Shown here: positions 36,993 to 45,650 of the stretch, one piece after another
Position numbering within the stretch: position 1 is the first letter of the stretch
Layout: every line of letters starts with the position of its first letter
Origin: Massilia rubra
Lineage (GTDB): Bacteria; Pseudomonadota; Gammaproteobacteria; Burkholderiales; Burkholderiaceae_D
Direction of reading: 5' to 3'
Length of the DNA stretch: 64,000 bases
Assembly (NCBI RefSeq): GCF_011682065.1
Contig: NZ_VUYU01000009.1
Coordinates: 1 to 64,000 of the forward strand
Notes under the pieces: model-generated
Told to the model about the DNA's origin: nothing
What the model saw: only the letters and a program-made list of their open reading frames with translations
Database searches by the model: none
Made by a program: the position numbers and the translations under genes

Positions 36993-38279
36993 TCATCGCG
37001 GCGCTCCTTCGCGCTGGCGGCGACGACCGCCAGCGGCGCCGGCGGCCGGCTTGTCGGTCGGCAGGGTCACTTTGGCGCCATCCTTGAGGCGGTCGGCGCC
37101 TTCGGTGATCACCTGTTCGCCGGCTTTCAGGCCGGTTTTCACTTCGACCTTGTCGACCGTGGCCTGGCCGCGCGTGACGGGCCGCACGGCGACAGTGCGC
37201 TCGCTTGGATTGAGCACATACACAAAGTCGCCCGTGCTGCCATGGCGCAGCGCGGTCACCGGCACCACGACGGCGTCCTTGATCGTGCGCAGTTCGAGGC
37301 GCAGGTTGACGAACTGGCTGGGGAACAGCGCCTGGTCATCGTTGGCGAAGCGCGCCTTGGCGCGCACGGTGCCGGTCTGCACATCGACCTGATTGTCGAG
37401 CGCCTTGAATTCGCCTTTGGCCAGCGAGGTGGTACGGGTGCGGTCGAACGCGGTGGCGGGCAGGCTGGCGCTGTCGCGGATGCGCCCCTGCAGGTCGGGC
37501 ACGCGGTCTTGCGGCACCGCGAATTCGACATCGATCGGCGAGAGCTGGGTGATGACGGCGATGCCGTTGGCGTCGCCGCTGCCGACCAGGTTACCCATGT
37601 CGATCACGCGCAGGCCCACCCGGCCCGTGATCGGCGCCTTGACCTGGGTGTAGCCCAGGTTCAGGCGTGCCACCCCTTCGGCGGCGCGGTCGGTCATGGC
37701 GGTGCCTTGCAACTGCTTGACCAGCGCGGCCTGGGTGTCGACTTCCTGGCGCGCGATCGAGTCCTGCGTGAGCAGGGTGCGGTAGCGCTCCAGCGTGACC
37801 TTGGCGCTGTCGAGCTGCGCTTCGTTGCGCTGGCGCGTGCCGCTCGCCTGCATCAGCGCCATCTCGAACGGGCGCGGATCGATCGTGGCCATCACCTGGC
37901 CGGCCTTGACCAACTGCCCTTCGCTGAAGTGGACCTTTTGCAGGATGCCCGAGACCTGCGGGCGCACCGTGGCCGTGGCGGCCGCAGTGACGGTGCCGAG
38001 GGCGTCGAGGGTGACCGGGATGTCGGTGCGCTCGGCGGTGGCCACGCCGACGGTGGTGGCCATGCCGCCGCCGCGTCCCCCACGCCCGCCGCCGCCGCCA
38101 CCGCCCGGGCCACCGGGTCCGGCCGCCGCGCCGGGAGCGCCGCCCGGGCTGCCGGCCGGGCTTTGGTGGGTCAGGTACCAGGCCAGTCCGCCGAGTCCGG
38201 CCATGGCGAGCACGGCAATCACGCTACCGATGATCTTGGCACGACGGCTGCGCCGTGGCTGGGAAGGTGATGAGCTCAT
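36993..38279 (-). CDS. mdtA: Membrane fusion protein of RND pump (MdtA-like)
   Basis: A 428-residue periplasmic adaptor anchored by one N-terminal helix (IIGSVIAVLAMAGLGGLAWY), followed by a glycine/proline-rich linker (about 45-75) and the usual lipoyl, alpha-hairpin, beta-barrel order: VRPQVSGILQKVHFSEGQLV, LNLGYTQVKAPITGRVGLR and GTVRAKARFANDDQALFPSQ. Start ATG 38279 follows AAGGAAAAG; the frame is open to 38408. First gene of the operon mdtA-mdtB-mdtC-nodT. Confidence 0.92.
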   Translation of the reverse strand: MSSSPSQPRRSRRAKIIGSVIAVLAMAGLGGLAWYLTHQSPAGSPGGAPGAAAGPGGPGGGGGGGRGGRGGGMATTVGVATAERTDIPVTLDALGTVTAAATATVRPQVSGILQKVHFSEGQLVKAGQVMATIDPRPFEMALMQASGTRQRNEAQLDSAKVTLERYRTLLTQDSIARQEVDTQAALVKQLQGTAMTDRAAEGVARLNLGYTQVKAPITGRVGLRVIDMGNLVGSGDANGIAVITQLSPIDVEFAVPQDRVPDLQGRIRDSASLPATAFDRTRTTSLAKGEFKALDNQVDVQTGTVRAKARFANDDQALFPSQFVNLRLELRTIKDAVVVPVTALRHGSTGDFVYVLNPSERTVAVRPVTRGQATVDKVEVKTGLKAGEQVITEGADRLKDGAKVTLPTDKPAAGAAGGRRRQREGAPR

Positions 38280-38475
38280 GCTTTTCCTTGTCTTGATTGC
38301 AACGATTGTTGAAGCAACTCTAGCATGGAGAAGGCGAAAAGCATGTTTCGCGGAAGGGGCAACGGGCGACAAAACGAGGCGATTTGTGCACTGTAAGGAC
38401 GTGCGCACGCCGCCACCGGCGCGGGCGGCGCGGCGGCGGCTGTGTTTTCATAGGGAGACGAGGCGCGGTGGGCGA

Positions 38476-38515
38476 GTTTGTAACAAACTACATGGCGTTA
38501 CAAAGTCGCTACAAA
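38476..38515 (-). promoter_or_regulatory. Repeated TTTGTAAC-type motifs upstream of mdtA
   Basis: GTTTGTAACAAAC (38476-38488) is a near-palindrome, and 38496-38515 read on the minus strand is TTTGTAGCGACTTTGTAACG, a direct repeat with 11-base period. Tandem or palindromic repeats of this kind are typical binding sites for OmpR-family regulators, which often control mdtABC operons (BaeR in E. coli). About 200 bases upstream of the mdtA start. Inference. Confidence 0.35.
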
Positions 38516-38600
38516 TTGACGGCGGGAGCCTGGGCCGCGCCGGGCATGTCGGGGCGTTCTGACTGACGCCGAGGCAGCACGGGCCGGCCTCCAACCGAGA

Positions 38601-38682
38601 ACCGTCGCCCCCGCGCAGGCGGGGGTCCAAGTTTCGGCGGCTATCGCGGGACTTGGGCTCCCGCCTGCGCGGGAGCGACGAT
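38601..38682. repeat. Dispersed inverted repeat (32-bp arms)
   Basis: Arms 38601-38632 and 38651-38682 pair with 28 of 32 matches and an 18-base loop; the arm core matches the repeat at 21754-21840 and the unit at 30-56. It begins 17 bases beyond the sppA stop, a position consistent with a transcription-end role. Confidence 0.8.
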
Positions 38683-38698
38683 GCTTACGTCAGCAGTG

Positions 38699-40558
38699 TT
38701 ACGGCGCGGTGCACATGCAGTGGGTGACCGCCGCGAACGGCTTGCGGCCGTTGGTCATTTCGGACAGCCAGCCCAGTTCCTTGGTCACCTCGGTCATGGC
38801 GCTCGCCGGCACGCCGGTTGGCATCAGGCCCAGTTTGACCTCGATGTTGACAGCTTGCGCGGCGCTGGCGCCGAACATGGTCACGAAGCGCTCGAACGCC
38901 GACACATCGCGCTCGATGTAGGCCACGCGATAACCCTCGGCCAGCTTGGCGCGCTTGGCGGCCGACTTGAGCGCGTCGGTGTAGCTGCCGATGGTGTCGA
39001 CCAGGCCGCGTTCCTTGGCCTGCACGCCGGTCCATACGCGACCCTGCCCCACTTCGTCGATCTTCGGCTGGGTGGTCTTGCGCGCCGCCGCGGCCTTGGT
39101 GGTGAACTCGCTGTAAATATGGTTGATGCTGCTCTGGATCACCTGGGTAAAGCGCGGATCGAGCGGACGCATTGGATTGTAGGCGTCGGCCAGCCAGGTG
39201 GTGGTGGTGCCGGCGGTGTGGATGCCCAGCTTGTCGACCACTTTTTCAGCCGTCGGCAGGATCGCGAACACGCCGATCGAACCGGTGATGGTGGAACGGT
39301 CGGCGAACACTTCGTCGGACGCCATCGAAATCCAGTAGCCGCCGGAGGCCGCCACGCTGCCCATCGATACCACCACCGGCTTGCCGGCGGCGCGGGTCAG
39401 TTCCAGCTCGCGCCGGATCAGTTCCGAACCGAAGGCGCTGCCGCCCGGCGAATCGACGCGCAGCACGATCGCTTTGATCTGCTTGTCTTCGCGCGCCTTG
39501 CGGATCAGGTTCGCGGTGGACAGGCCGCCGATCGAGCCGGCCGGCGCATTGCCGTCGCTGATTTCGCCGGCGGCCACGATCACGCCGACGCCGTCGCCGA
39601 ACATGGGCGGACGCAGGCGCGCCAGGTATTCGTCGAAACCGACCTGGCGGAAGCTCTTGCCGTCATCATCGGGCGCGCCGCGCGTGATCATCATGGCGCG
39701 CACTTCGTCGCGCGTTTTCAGGCCGTCCACCAGTTTGGTGGTCAAGGCCAGCTTGCCGGTGTCGCCGCCGGCTTCTTCCATCAGCGCCGGCAACGCGTCG
39801 ATTTTCTGGGCGATCCAGCCGGCCGGCAGCTTGCGGTTTTTCTCGACGTCGGCGGTGTAGCCGGCCCACAGGGCGTTGTACAGGAAGGCGTCGGCTTCGG
39901 CGGCGGCCGGCGACGGACCGTTGCCGATGTAAGGCTCGGCGAAGCTCTTGTAGGTACCGACCTTGATCAGGTTAACCGTCACGCCGACCTTGTCGAGCGC
40001 ATCGCGGTAGTAGTTGCGATAGCGGCCGAAGCCTTCGATGTGGACGGAGCCCATCGGATGCATATATACCTGGGTGGCGTGCGAGGCGATGCGGTACTGG
40101 CGCTGGTCGAAGTTGCTGCCCCAGGCGATCACTGGCTTGCCGGCCGCCTTGACCCGTTCAACGGCCAGGCCGACTTCATTGAGCATGGCAAGGCCGGCGC
40201 CATCCATCTGGTCGAGCAAGAGCAGCACGCTGCTGATCTGCGGGTCCTTGGCGGCGCTATCGAGCACGGTGAGCACGTCGCGCAGCTGGACCGACTTGCG
40301 CACGTCGCCGCCGCCGACATTGGCCATGAGCGCGTCGCGCACATTGCCGCTGTGCTGCTCGACCAGGTCGCCCTTGACTTCGAGGACCAGCGCGGTCTTG
40401 GTCGCCATCGGCTTGACGCCGCCGCCGAAGATCGCCATCAGCAGGATGACCACGATGATCAGGAAGAGCACATTGAGCACGCCCCGGCGCGTGCTGTCGA
40501 CCGCGCTCCAGAACATGCCGAAACCTCGGCGAAAGGTGGACAAAGGTTTAAATGACAT
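38699..40558 (-). CDS. sppA: Signal peptide peptidase SppA (67 kDa type)
   Basis: A 619-residue inner-membrane serine protease that clears cleaved signal peptides. One N-terminal transmembrane helix (VLNVLFLIIVVILLMAIFGG), then two clp/crotonase-like halves. The catalytic Lys is in VGTYKSFAEPY and the nucleophile Ser in SMGSVAASGGYW; the order and length match the double-domain E. coli enzyme (618 residues). The TTDxS-type substrate loop precedes VDSPGGSAFGSE. Single gene. Confidence 0.95.
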   Translation of the reverse strand: MSFKPLSTFRRGFGMFWSAVDSTRRGVLNVLFLIIVVILLMAIFGGGVKPMATKTALVLEVKGDLVEQHSGNVRDALMANVGGGDVRKSVQLRDVLTVLDSAAKDPQISSVLLLLDQMDGAGLAMLNEVGLAVERVKAAGKPVIAWGSNFDQRQYRIASHATQVYMHPMGSVHIEGFGRYRNYYRDALDKVGVTVNLIKVGTYKSFAEPYIGNGPSPAAAEADAFLYNALWAGYTADVEKNRKLPAGWIAQKIDALPALMEEAGGDTGKLALTTKLVDGLKTRDEVRAMMITRGAPDDDGKSFRQVGFDEYLARLRPPMFGDGVGVIVAAGEISDGNAPAGSIGGLSTANLIRKAREDKQIKAIVLRVDSPGGSAFGSELIRRELELTRAAGKPVVVSMGSVAASGGYWISMASDEVFADRSTITGSIGVFAILPTAEKVVDKLGIHTAGTTTTWLADAYNPMRPLDPRFTQVIQSSINHIYSEFTTKAAAARKTTQPKIDEVGQGRVWTGVQAKERGLVDTIGSYTDALKSAAKRAKLAEGYRVAYIERDVSAFERFVTMFGASAAQAVNIEVKLGLMPTGVPASAMTEVTKELGWLSEMTNGRKPFAAVTHCMCTAP

Positions 40559-40592
40559 CGGTACTCCGGCGGAAAATGAGATGGGTAAAAAG

Positions 40593-42086
40593 CTAAACGT
40601 CTACTGTAAGCGAAATCGCCGCATCCCGTTCGGAAATGCGGGACTGGGCGGGCCGGGAAATAGCCCACAAGCCGGCAAACACCAATATGCCATTAATCAT
40701 GAGCAACTCAAGCCCGAGGCGATAACTTCCCAACAGCAATGTTTGATTATATTCAAGGAAAGCGCAGATAAGCGGTCCGCCGATGGCCACCAGCGGCACC
40801 CAGCGGTCCCTGAGGGTGCGTTCGGTCAGCATGCCGAAGGCGAACAGGCCAAGCAGCGGACCGTAGGTGTAGCTGGCCACTTTGAGGATCACGCCGATCA
40901 TGCTGGGGCTGTCGACCAGCTTGAAGGCCATCACCAGCACCAGGAACAGGGCCGCGAAGCCAAGGTGCACGCGCTGGCGCCAGCGCACCTTGTCCCGCTC
41001 CGACAAGTCCTGGCGGCGCGTCAGGCCAAGCAAGTCGATGCAGACGGTGGAAGTGAGCGCGGTAATGGCCCCGTCGGCGCTGGGGAACAGGGCCGAGATC
41101 AGCGCGATCAGGAAGATAATCTGCAGCGTTACCGGCAAGTGGCCCATGACGACGGCGGCGAACAGCTTGTCGCCGCTGGCGGTCACGCCGGCGCCCGGCG
41201 CGTACAGGTGCAGCAGGCCGCCGAGGAACATGAACAGCGACAGCACCACGACCAGGATCGCGGTCAGGCTGAGGAGGTTTTTCTGCGAGTCGGCCAGGGT
41301 CTTGACCGAGATTGTCTTTTGCATCATCTCCTGGTCCATGCCGGTCATGGTGAGGACGATGAAGGCGCCGGCGATGATCTGCTTGAGGTAAAAATTGGGG
41401 CTGTCGACGGCAGTGGTGAACACGCGCGACAAGCCCTGCTCGTGCATCCGGGCCAGGCTCTGGCCGACCGAGAGGTCCATCTGGCTGAGCAAAATGGCGA
41501 TGCAGGCGAGCAGGCCGAACAGCATGCAGCTCGTTTGCAGGGTGTCGGTCCAGACGATGGTTTTCACGCCGCCCTGGTATGTGTACATCAGGATCATGCC
41601 GAGGATGACCAGGGTGGTGAGCCAGAACGGCACGCCGAGGCTGTCGAGGATGATGGCCTGCAAAATGTTCACGACCAGGTACAGGCGCGCGGTGGCGCCC
41701 AGCAGGCGCGAAAGGATGAAGAACGACGCGCCGCTCTGGTAGGCGCGCCGGCCCAGGCGCTGGTTCAGGTAGTCGTAGATCGAGGTCAGTTTCAGGCGGT
41801 AGTAGAGCGGCAGCAGGATATAGGCGACCGCGATATAGCCGATCACATAGCCGATCAGGATCTGCATGTAGCCGAAGCCGTCGCGCCCGACCGCGCCGGG
41901 CACGCTGATGAAGGTCACGCCGGACAGCGTGGTGCCGACCATGCCGAAGGCGACCAGTTTCCAGTTGCTGCTTTTGTTACCGATGTAGAAGCTGTCGTTG
42001 GTGGCGTTGCGCGAGGTGGCCCAGGCCACGCCCAGCAACAGGGCGAAGTAGGCGATGAGGATGCAGAGAAGTAGAGCCGGTGACAT
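40593..42086 (-). CDS. Sodium:solute symporter (SSS family)
   Basis: A 497-residue LeuT-fold symporter with about 13 hydrophobic helices. SSS hallmarks are NDSFYIGNKSSNW, AFGMVGTTLSGVTFISVPG, LYYRLKLTSIYDYLNQRLG and the TM6-8 region with GGVKTIVWTDTLQ. Family members take up sugars, amino acids, carboxylates or solutes with sodium. ATG 42086 places the first helix at the N-terminus (PALLLCILIAYFALLLG); the frame extends to 42125. Substrate not predictable. Confidence 0.9.
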   Translation of the reverse strand: MSPALLLCILIAYFALLLGVAWATSRNATNDSFYIGNKSSNWKLVAFGMVGTTLSGVTFISVPGAVGRDGFGYMQILIGYVIGYIAVAYILLPLYYRLKLTSIYDYLNQRLGRRAYQSGASFFILSRLLGATARLYLVVNILQAIILDSLGVPFWLTTLVILGMILMYTYQGGVKTIVWTDTLQTSCMLFGLLACIAILLSQMDLSVGQSLARMHEQGLSRVFTTAVDSPNFYLKQIIAGAFIVLTMTGMDQEMMQKTISVKTLADSQKNLLSLTAILVVVLSLFMFLGGLLHLYAPGAGVTASGDKLFAAVVMGHLPVTLQIIFLIALISALFPSADGAITALTSTVCIDLLGLTRRQDLSERDKVRWRQRVHLGFAALFLVLVMAFKLVDSPSMIGVILKVASYTYGPLLGLFAFGMLTERTLRDRWVPLVAIGGPLICAFLEYNQTLLLGSYRLGLELLMINGILVFAGLWAISRPAQSRISERDAAISLTVDV

Positions 42087-42146
42087 GACATTCCGTTGGA
42101 TGATCGAACCGGCAGCAATATACACTGTGCCGCGCCTGTCCCGCCG

Positions 42147-42614
42147 TCAGGCCCGTGGAATCAGCAGGGCGATGTTGGCCCTCACCTGCCCGCCATCGAC
42201 CAGCAGTTCGGCCGCCGTCACAGGCAGGCTGAATCGGCGCGGCCCCGCGCTGCCAGGGTTCAGGTACAGGACCGCTCCCCGCTGCTCGACCAGCGGCCGG
42301 TGCGAGTGTCCATACACGATCACCTCCACATCGCCCGGCAGCGCGGCCGCATCGAGATCGGCGATATCGTGCAGCGCGTACAGGCGCACGCCGCCCACCT
42401 CCAGCGTCGCGCTTGCCGGCACGCCGGCGGCCCAGCCGCCCTTGTCGTTATTCCCGCGCACCACCGTCAAGGGTGCAAGCGCGGCCAGCCGGGCCAGGAT
42501 GTCGGCATTGCCGATATCGCCGCCATGCACGATGGCGTCGCTCCCGGCGAGAAAATCGATCGCCTCCGGGCGCAGCAAGCCATGCGTGTCGGAGATGACG
42601 CCGATGCGCAGCAT
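42147..42614 (-). CDS. YfcE-like metallophosphoesterase
   Basis: A 155-residue calcineurin-type phosphoesterase with all metal motifs: SDTHG, GDIG, GNND and GHSHRP. These small enzymes hydrolyse phosphodiesters in the cytoplasm. The ATG directly follows the TGA of the upstream exported protein (TGAATG), so the two are cotranslated. Confidence 0.92.
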   Translation of the reverse strand: MLRIGVISDTHGLLRPEAIDFLAGSDAIVHGGDIGNADILARLAALAPLTVVRGNNDKGGWAAGVPASATLEVGGVRLYALHDIADLDAAALPGDVEVIVYGHSHRPLVEQRGAVLYLNPGSAGPRRFSLPVTAAELLVDGGQVRANIALLIPRA

Positions 42615-43040
42615 TCAGATCCCCTGCCCCGCCACGCGCCGGAACGGGCCGATGCAGGCGTCGAACGATTCGGCGGCGCACATCACGAACAAGGTGCCGG
42701 ACGGGTGAAAGCGGACGAAGTGCGTGACCGAGGCGTCGGGCTTCATGATGGCGCCCGAACAATCCTCCTTGCCGTTACCCTTGACGTAGCGGTCGACCAG
42801 CTTGTAGAAGCCCTTGGCGCTCGGCTTGGCCGGTATATCGAAGCGGCTCTCGGACACTTCGGCCGCGCTGGTGACGAGCGTGGTGCCGTCGCCGCGAAAG
42901 CGATAGGTCTCGGAGCAGCTACGGTCGGGCAAGGTCAGCTTCCAGATGCCGAGAATGGGATGGCTGGCCGCCGGCGGCGCGGCCTGCGCAGCGGGCGCGA
43001 GGACGGCCAGAAACAGCGCAACGGCAGTGAGCATACGCAT
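42615..43040 (-). CDS. Small exported protein, first gene of the phosphoesterase pair
   Basis: A 141-residue protein: signal peptide (MRMLTAVALFLAVLAPAAQA) and a lipocalin-like or beta-rich mature part with ILGIWKLTLPDRSCSETYRF and four cysteines likely forming disulphides (RSCSE, EDCSG, VMCAAE, DACIG). The opening IxGxWxL resembles lipocalin-type folds, but I cannot name the family. Cotranslated with the YfcE-like gene. Confidence 0.75.
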   Translation of the reverse strand: MRMLTAVALFLAVLAPAAQAAPPAASHPILGIWKLTLPDRSCSETYRFRGDGTTLVTSAAEVSESRFDIPAKPSAKGFYKLVDRYVKGNGKEDCSGAIMKPDASVTHFVRFHPSGTLFVMCAAESFDACIGPFRRVAGQGI

Positions 43041-43124
43041 GGCGGTCTTCCTTTTCGGGCGTTCGTGGCGGGAGCATGAAGTTTGCACCATTTTGCGATT
43101 GCGTGCAGCGGCCGGCTTTGATGC

Positions 43125-43304
43125 GTGGGCCCGACCGACGGCGACATGAATCCGGCCGACGCAGCGATTGCCGAGGCGGTCAGGCCGGGCATTGCGATGG
43201 GACGCTATGGAACGGGGGCCGATGCGGTCGCTTACCTGGCGGGGCCGGGAGCGTCGTTCGTGACGGGGACCGGGATGCTGGCCGCTGGCGGATTGACGGC
43301 GTAA
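43125..43304 (+). pseudogene. 3' remnant of a short-chain dehydrogenase/reductase
   Basis: Reading frame from 43125 encodes VGPTDGDMNPAD and then RYGTGADAVAYLAG, GASFVTGTGMLAAGGLTA, ending at TAA 43302-43304. This is the unmistakable C-terminal third of an SDR (PGPTDTDMNP, GRYG-x-x-x-VA, FLAGP, FVTGA-xxx-DGG). A TGA at 43119-43121 lies just upstream and no Rossmann or YxxxK region is present, so it is a truncated relic. An ATG at 43146 without a ribosome site is inside it. The rest of 43041-43355 holds nothing else I can recognise. Confidence 0.75.
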
Positions 43305-43355
43305 ATCCGCCAGCGGCATCGCGCAAGGGCATGGCGCCCCTGCGCGTGGTGCTTG

Positions 43356-44882
43356 CTATTTGCTTTTGGCCGGGGCCTTCGGCTTGGCCGGACGGCGGCT
43401 GCGCGGGATGGCTTTTTTGGCTGGCTTGGCCGGCGCTTCCTCATCGCCCTGCTCCGCCGGCAGCTCCAGCGCTACCGGTTCCGGTTCCGGTTGCGGCTCT
43501 GGCGCCACCTCGGCAGCCGGGGCCACGTCGACATGCTTGGCCGCCTTCTTGGCCGCAGGTTTGCGCGCTGGGCGACGCTTTTCCTGTACCGGCGCTTCGG
43601 GCGTCACTTCAGCGTCGACCGGCTCCACCGGTTCGTCGGCCTGCGGCGCCGGGTCGTACCATGCGGGGGCCGCTGCCACCGGCTCCACCGCTTGCGGCAC
43701 GCTCGCCTCGACAGGCTCGTTGCGGTTGCGTCCTCCACGGCCACGACGGCGCGACGACTCGGGAACGACCGGCGCCGCTTCCACCGCTTCCGGCTGCGGG
43801 TCGTACCAGGCCGGCACGCTTGCTACCGGCTCGGCTTCCGGCAGCTCCGCCGCATCCTCGGACTCCACAACGTCCGGCGCGAGCGCCTCGACGGTGTCGT
43901 TGTCGTTGCGGTTGCGGCCACCGCGACCACGTCCGCGACGCGACGATTCCGGCTTGGCTGGCGCTTCTTCCGCGACATCGACTACCGCTGGCGCGTCGTC
44001 CTGCACTGCGGACGCTTGCAGCTCCACCGCGTGCGACTGGTGGTTGTTGTTGGCGCTGGCATTGCTGCTGCGGTAAACGTAGGCGCCGGATTTTTCGTCA
44101 CGGCCGAATTCGAGCATGCCACGGTTTTGCGCTTCTTCCAGCAGGTTGCCGAAGGTGCGGAAGCCATAGTAAGTCTCGTTGAAATCGGGACGACGGCGCT
44201 TGAGCGTATCTTTGAGCAGCGAAGCCCAGATCTTGCCGCTGTCGCCGCGTTCGGACACGAGCGCATCGAACATCTCGACCACCAGGTCGATGGCCTGGGC
44301 CTTGCGCGATTCGAGTTCTTCCTTGCGGCGGTTGCCTTCGTCGGGCGAGCGTTTTGCCTGCGGCTGCACCTTGCGCTCGTCGCGCTTGGCGGCCGCGCGC
44401 TTTACTTCGCGCACCAGGTCATCGTAGAAAATGAATTCGTCGCAGTTCGCCACCAGCAGGTCCGAGGTGGACTGCTTGACGCCCACGCCGATCACCTGCT
44501 TGGCATTTTCGCGCAGCTTGGACACCAGCGGCGAAAAGTCGGAGTCGCCGCTGATGATGACGAAGGTATTGACGTGCGACTTGGTGTAGCACAGGTCGAG
44601 CGCATCGACCACGAGGCGGATGTCGGCCGAGTTCTTGCCGGACTGGCGCACATGGGGAATCTCGATCAGTTCGAAGTTCGCTTCATGCATGGTGGCCTTG
44701 AAGCCCTTGTAGCGCTCCCAGTCGCAGTACGCCTTCTTGACCACGATGCTGCCCTTGAGCAGAAGCCGTTCGAGGACCGGCTTGATGTCGAATTTTTCGT
44801 AGTTCGCGTCACGCACGCCGAGCGCGACGTTCTCGAAGTCGCAAAACACAGCCATGCTGATGTTGTCTGAGGATGAAGCCAT
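43356..44882 (-). CDS. NYN-LOTUS (OST-HTH) protein with RGG-rich tail
   Basis: A 508-residue protein. Residues about 9-165 are a NYN (PIN-like, LabA/DUF88) nuclease domain with the acidic residues in AVFCDFENVALGVRD, SADIRLVVDALDL and VIISGDSDFSPLV. Residues about 205-285 form an OST-HTH/LOTUS domain (GDSGKIWASLLKDTLKRRRP, YYGFRTFGNLLEEAQ). The last 220 residues are low-complexity, with two modules of RGRGGRNRN followed by PAWYDP, plus a Lys/Ala/Pro-rich end. NYN plus LOTUS occurs in RNA-processing proteins such as animal MARF1; the RGG-like tail fits RNA binding. Bacterial members are common but poorly characterised. Confidence 0.88.
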   Translation of the reverse strand: MASSSDNISMAVFCDFENVALGVRDANYEKFDIKPVLERLLLKGSIVVKKAYCDWERYKGFKATMHEANFELIEIPHVRQSGKNSADIRLVVDALDLCYTKSHVNTFVIISGDSDFSPLVSKLRENAKQVIGVGVKQSTSDLLVANCDEFIFYDDLVREVKRAAAKRDERKVQPQAKRSPDEGNRRKEELESRKAQAIDLVVEMFDALVSERGDSGKIWASLLKDTLKRRRPDFNETYYGFRTFGNLLEEAQNRGMLEFGRDEKSGAYVYRSSNASANNNHQSHAVELQASAVQDDAPAVVDVAEEAPAKPESSRRGRGRGGRNRNDNDTVEALAPDVVESEDAAELPEAEPVASVPAWYDPQPEAVEAAPVVPESSRRRGRGGRNRNEPVEASVPQAVEPVAAAPAWYDPAPQADEPVEPVDAEVTPEAPVQEKRRPARKPAAKKAAKHVDVAPAAEVAPEPQPEPEPVALELPAEQGDEEAPAKPAKKAIPRSRRPAKPKAPAKSK

Positions 44883-44925
44883 ATGATCTGTTCTCTAATG
44901 ATGGTTTTGCCAAGCTGATCTTGGA

Positions 44926-45534
44926 TTATACGCAACAACCCGATCCGGGCAATGGCTGCCCGGCGTCGGGTGTGGCGATGTTGGTGTAACCGGACACAAA
45001 ACGGCTGGCCGCGCCGGTGACGGGATCGTACACATGGCGTGCGATGCGGCCGATATCCGCGCCGTACACGTGGATGCTGACCGAGACCGCGCCCTCGCTG
45101 GCGTTGGACACGCGGTGAATGTCGCCCACGCGCGGCGACACCACGTCGATCGCGCCGGCCGGCAGATGGTGCGCACCGATGGCGGCAAGCGGCCCGTGGC
45201 CGGCCGGCGGCGCGAATTCCTCGCACCGTTCCGCCCCGCGCAGCACGCCCACCATGCCCCACACGGTATGGTCGTGCACCGGCGTTGCCTGGCCCGGACC
45301 CCACACGAAACTGACCACCGAAAAGCGCGCGTGCGGGTCGCAATGGAGCAGGTATTGTTGATAGCGGTCCGGGTGAGGTGCGGCGAATGCGGCGGGCAGC
45401 CAGTCGTCGTGGGCGATCAAGGCGGCCAGCAGCGGCCTGCCCTGTTCGAGCATGCGCGCCTCGTCCTGTGCGGCCGTATCGACAAGGCGGGTGAAGGCAA
45501 GTAAGAAGTCGTGCAGGCGGGACGGGTTGTTCAT
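44926..45534 (-). CDS. Thiol dioxygenase, probably 3-mercaptopropionate dioxygenase
   Basis: A 202-residue cupin. The three iron His ligands are His87 and His89 (PVHDHTVWG) and His140 (GDIHRVSN). Instead of the substrate Arg seen in mammalian cysteine dioxygenase, the region RYQQYLLHCD has Gln, and the Ser-His-Tyr triad (Ser153-His155-Tyr157 in SVSIHVYG) is conserved, both typical of the proteobacterial 3-mercaptopropionate dioxygenases. The enzyme oxidises a thiol to a sulfinate with O2. The ATG at 45534 has AGGAAG upstream; the frame is open to 45612. Confidence 0.88.
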   Translation of the reverse strand: MNNPSRLHDFLLAFTRLVDTAAQDEARMLEQGRPLLAALIAHDDWLPAAFAAPHPDRYQQYLLHCDPHARFSVVSFVWGPGQATPVHDHTVWGMVGVLRGAERCEEFAPPAGHGPLAAIGAHHLPAGAIDVVSPRVGDIHRVSNASEGAVSVSIHVYGADIGRIARHVYDPVTGAASRFVSGYTNIATPDAGQPLPGSGCCV

Positions 45535-45604
45535 CGCTATATCTTCCTGTGGGCCGGGTGCAGCGAATATAGCATCCTCCGCGCGCTTGACGCGCCCGCG
45601 CCCG

Positions 45605-45621
45605 GCTGGCACACTGCCAGC
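45605..45621. promoter_or_regulatory. Palindrome / possible sigma-54 -24/-12 element
   Basis: GCTGGCA-CAC-TGCCAGC is a perfect 7+3+7 palindrome between the divergent dioxygenase and the leader of rsgA. It also contains CTGGCAC with GG-N10-GC spacing, the pattern of a sigma-54 promoter reading rightwards, although the -12 TTGC is imperfect. It is either an operator or a promoter; I cannot decide. Confidence 0.35.
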
Positions 45622-45650
45622 TTCTATTGACTTCCACAGGAGATTACACC

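Larger units (their letters stand above)
38280..38698. other. 419-base intergenic region upstream of mdtA
   Basis: No gene is supported here. It holds the probable promoter region of the efflux operon (38280-38520, minus strand) and a copy of the dispersed inverted repeat at 38601-38682 just 3' of sppA. The stretch 38400-38450 is a GC-rich run (GCGGGCGGCGCGGCGGCGG) without obvious structure. Confidence 0.7.
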
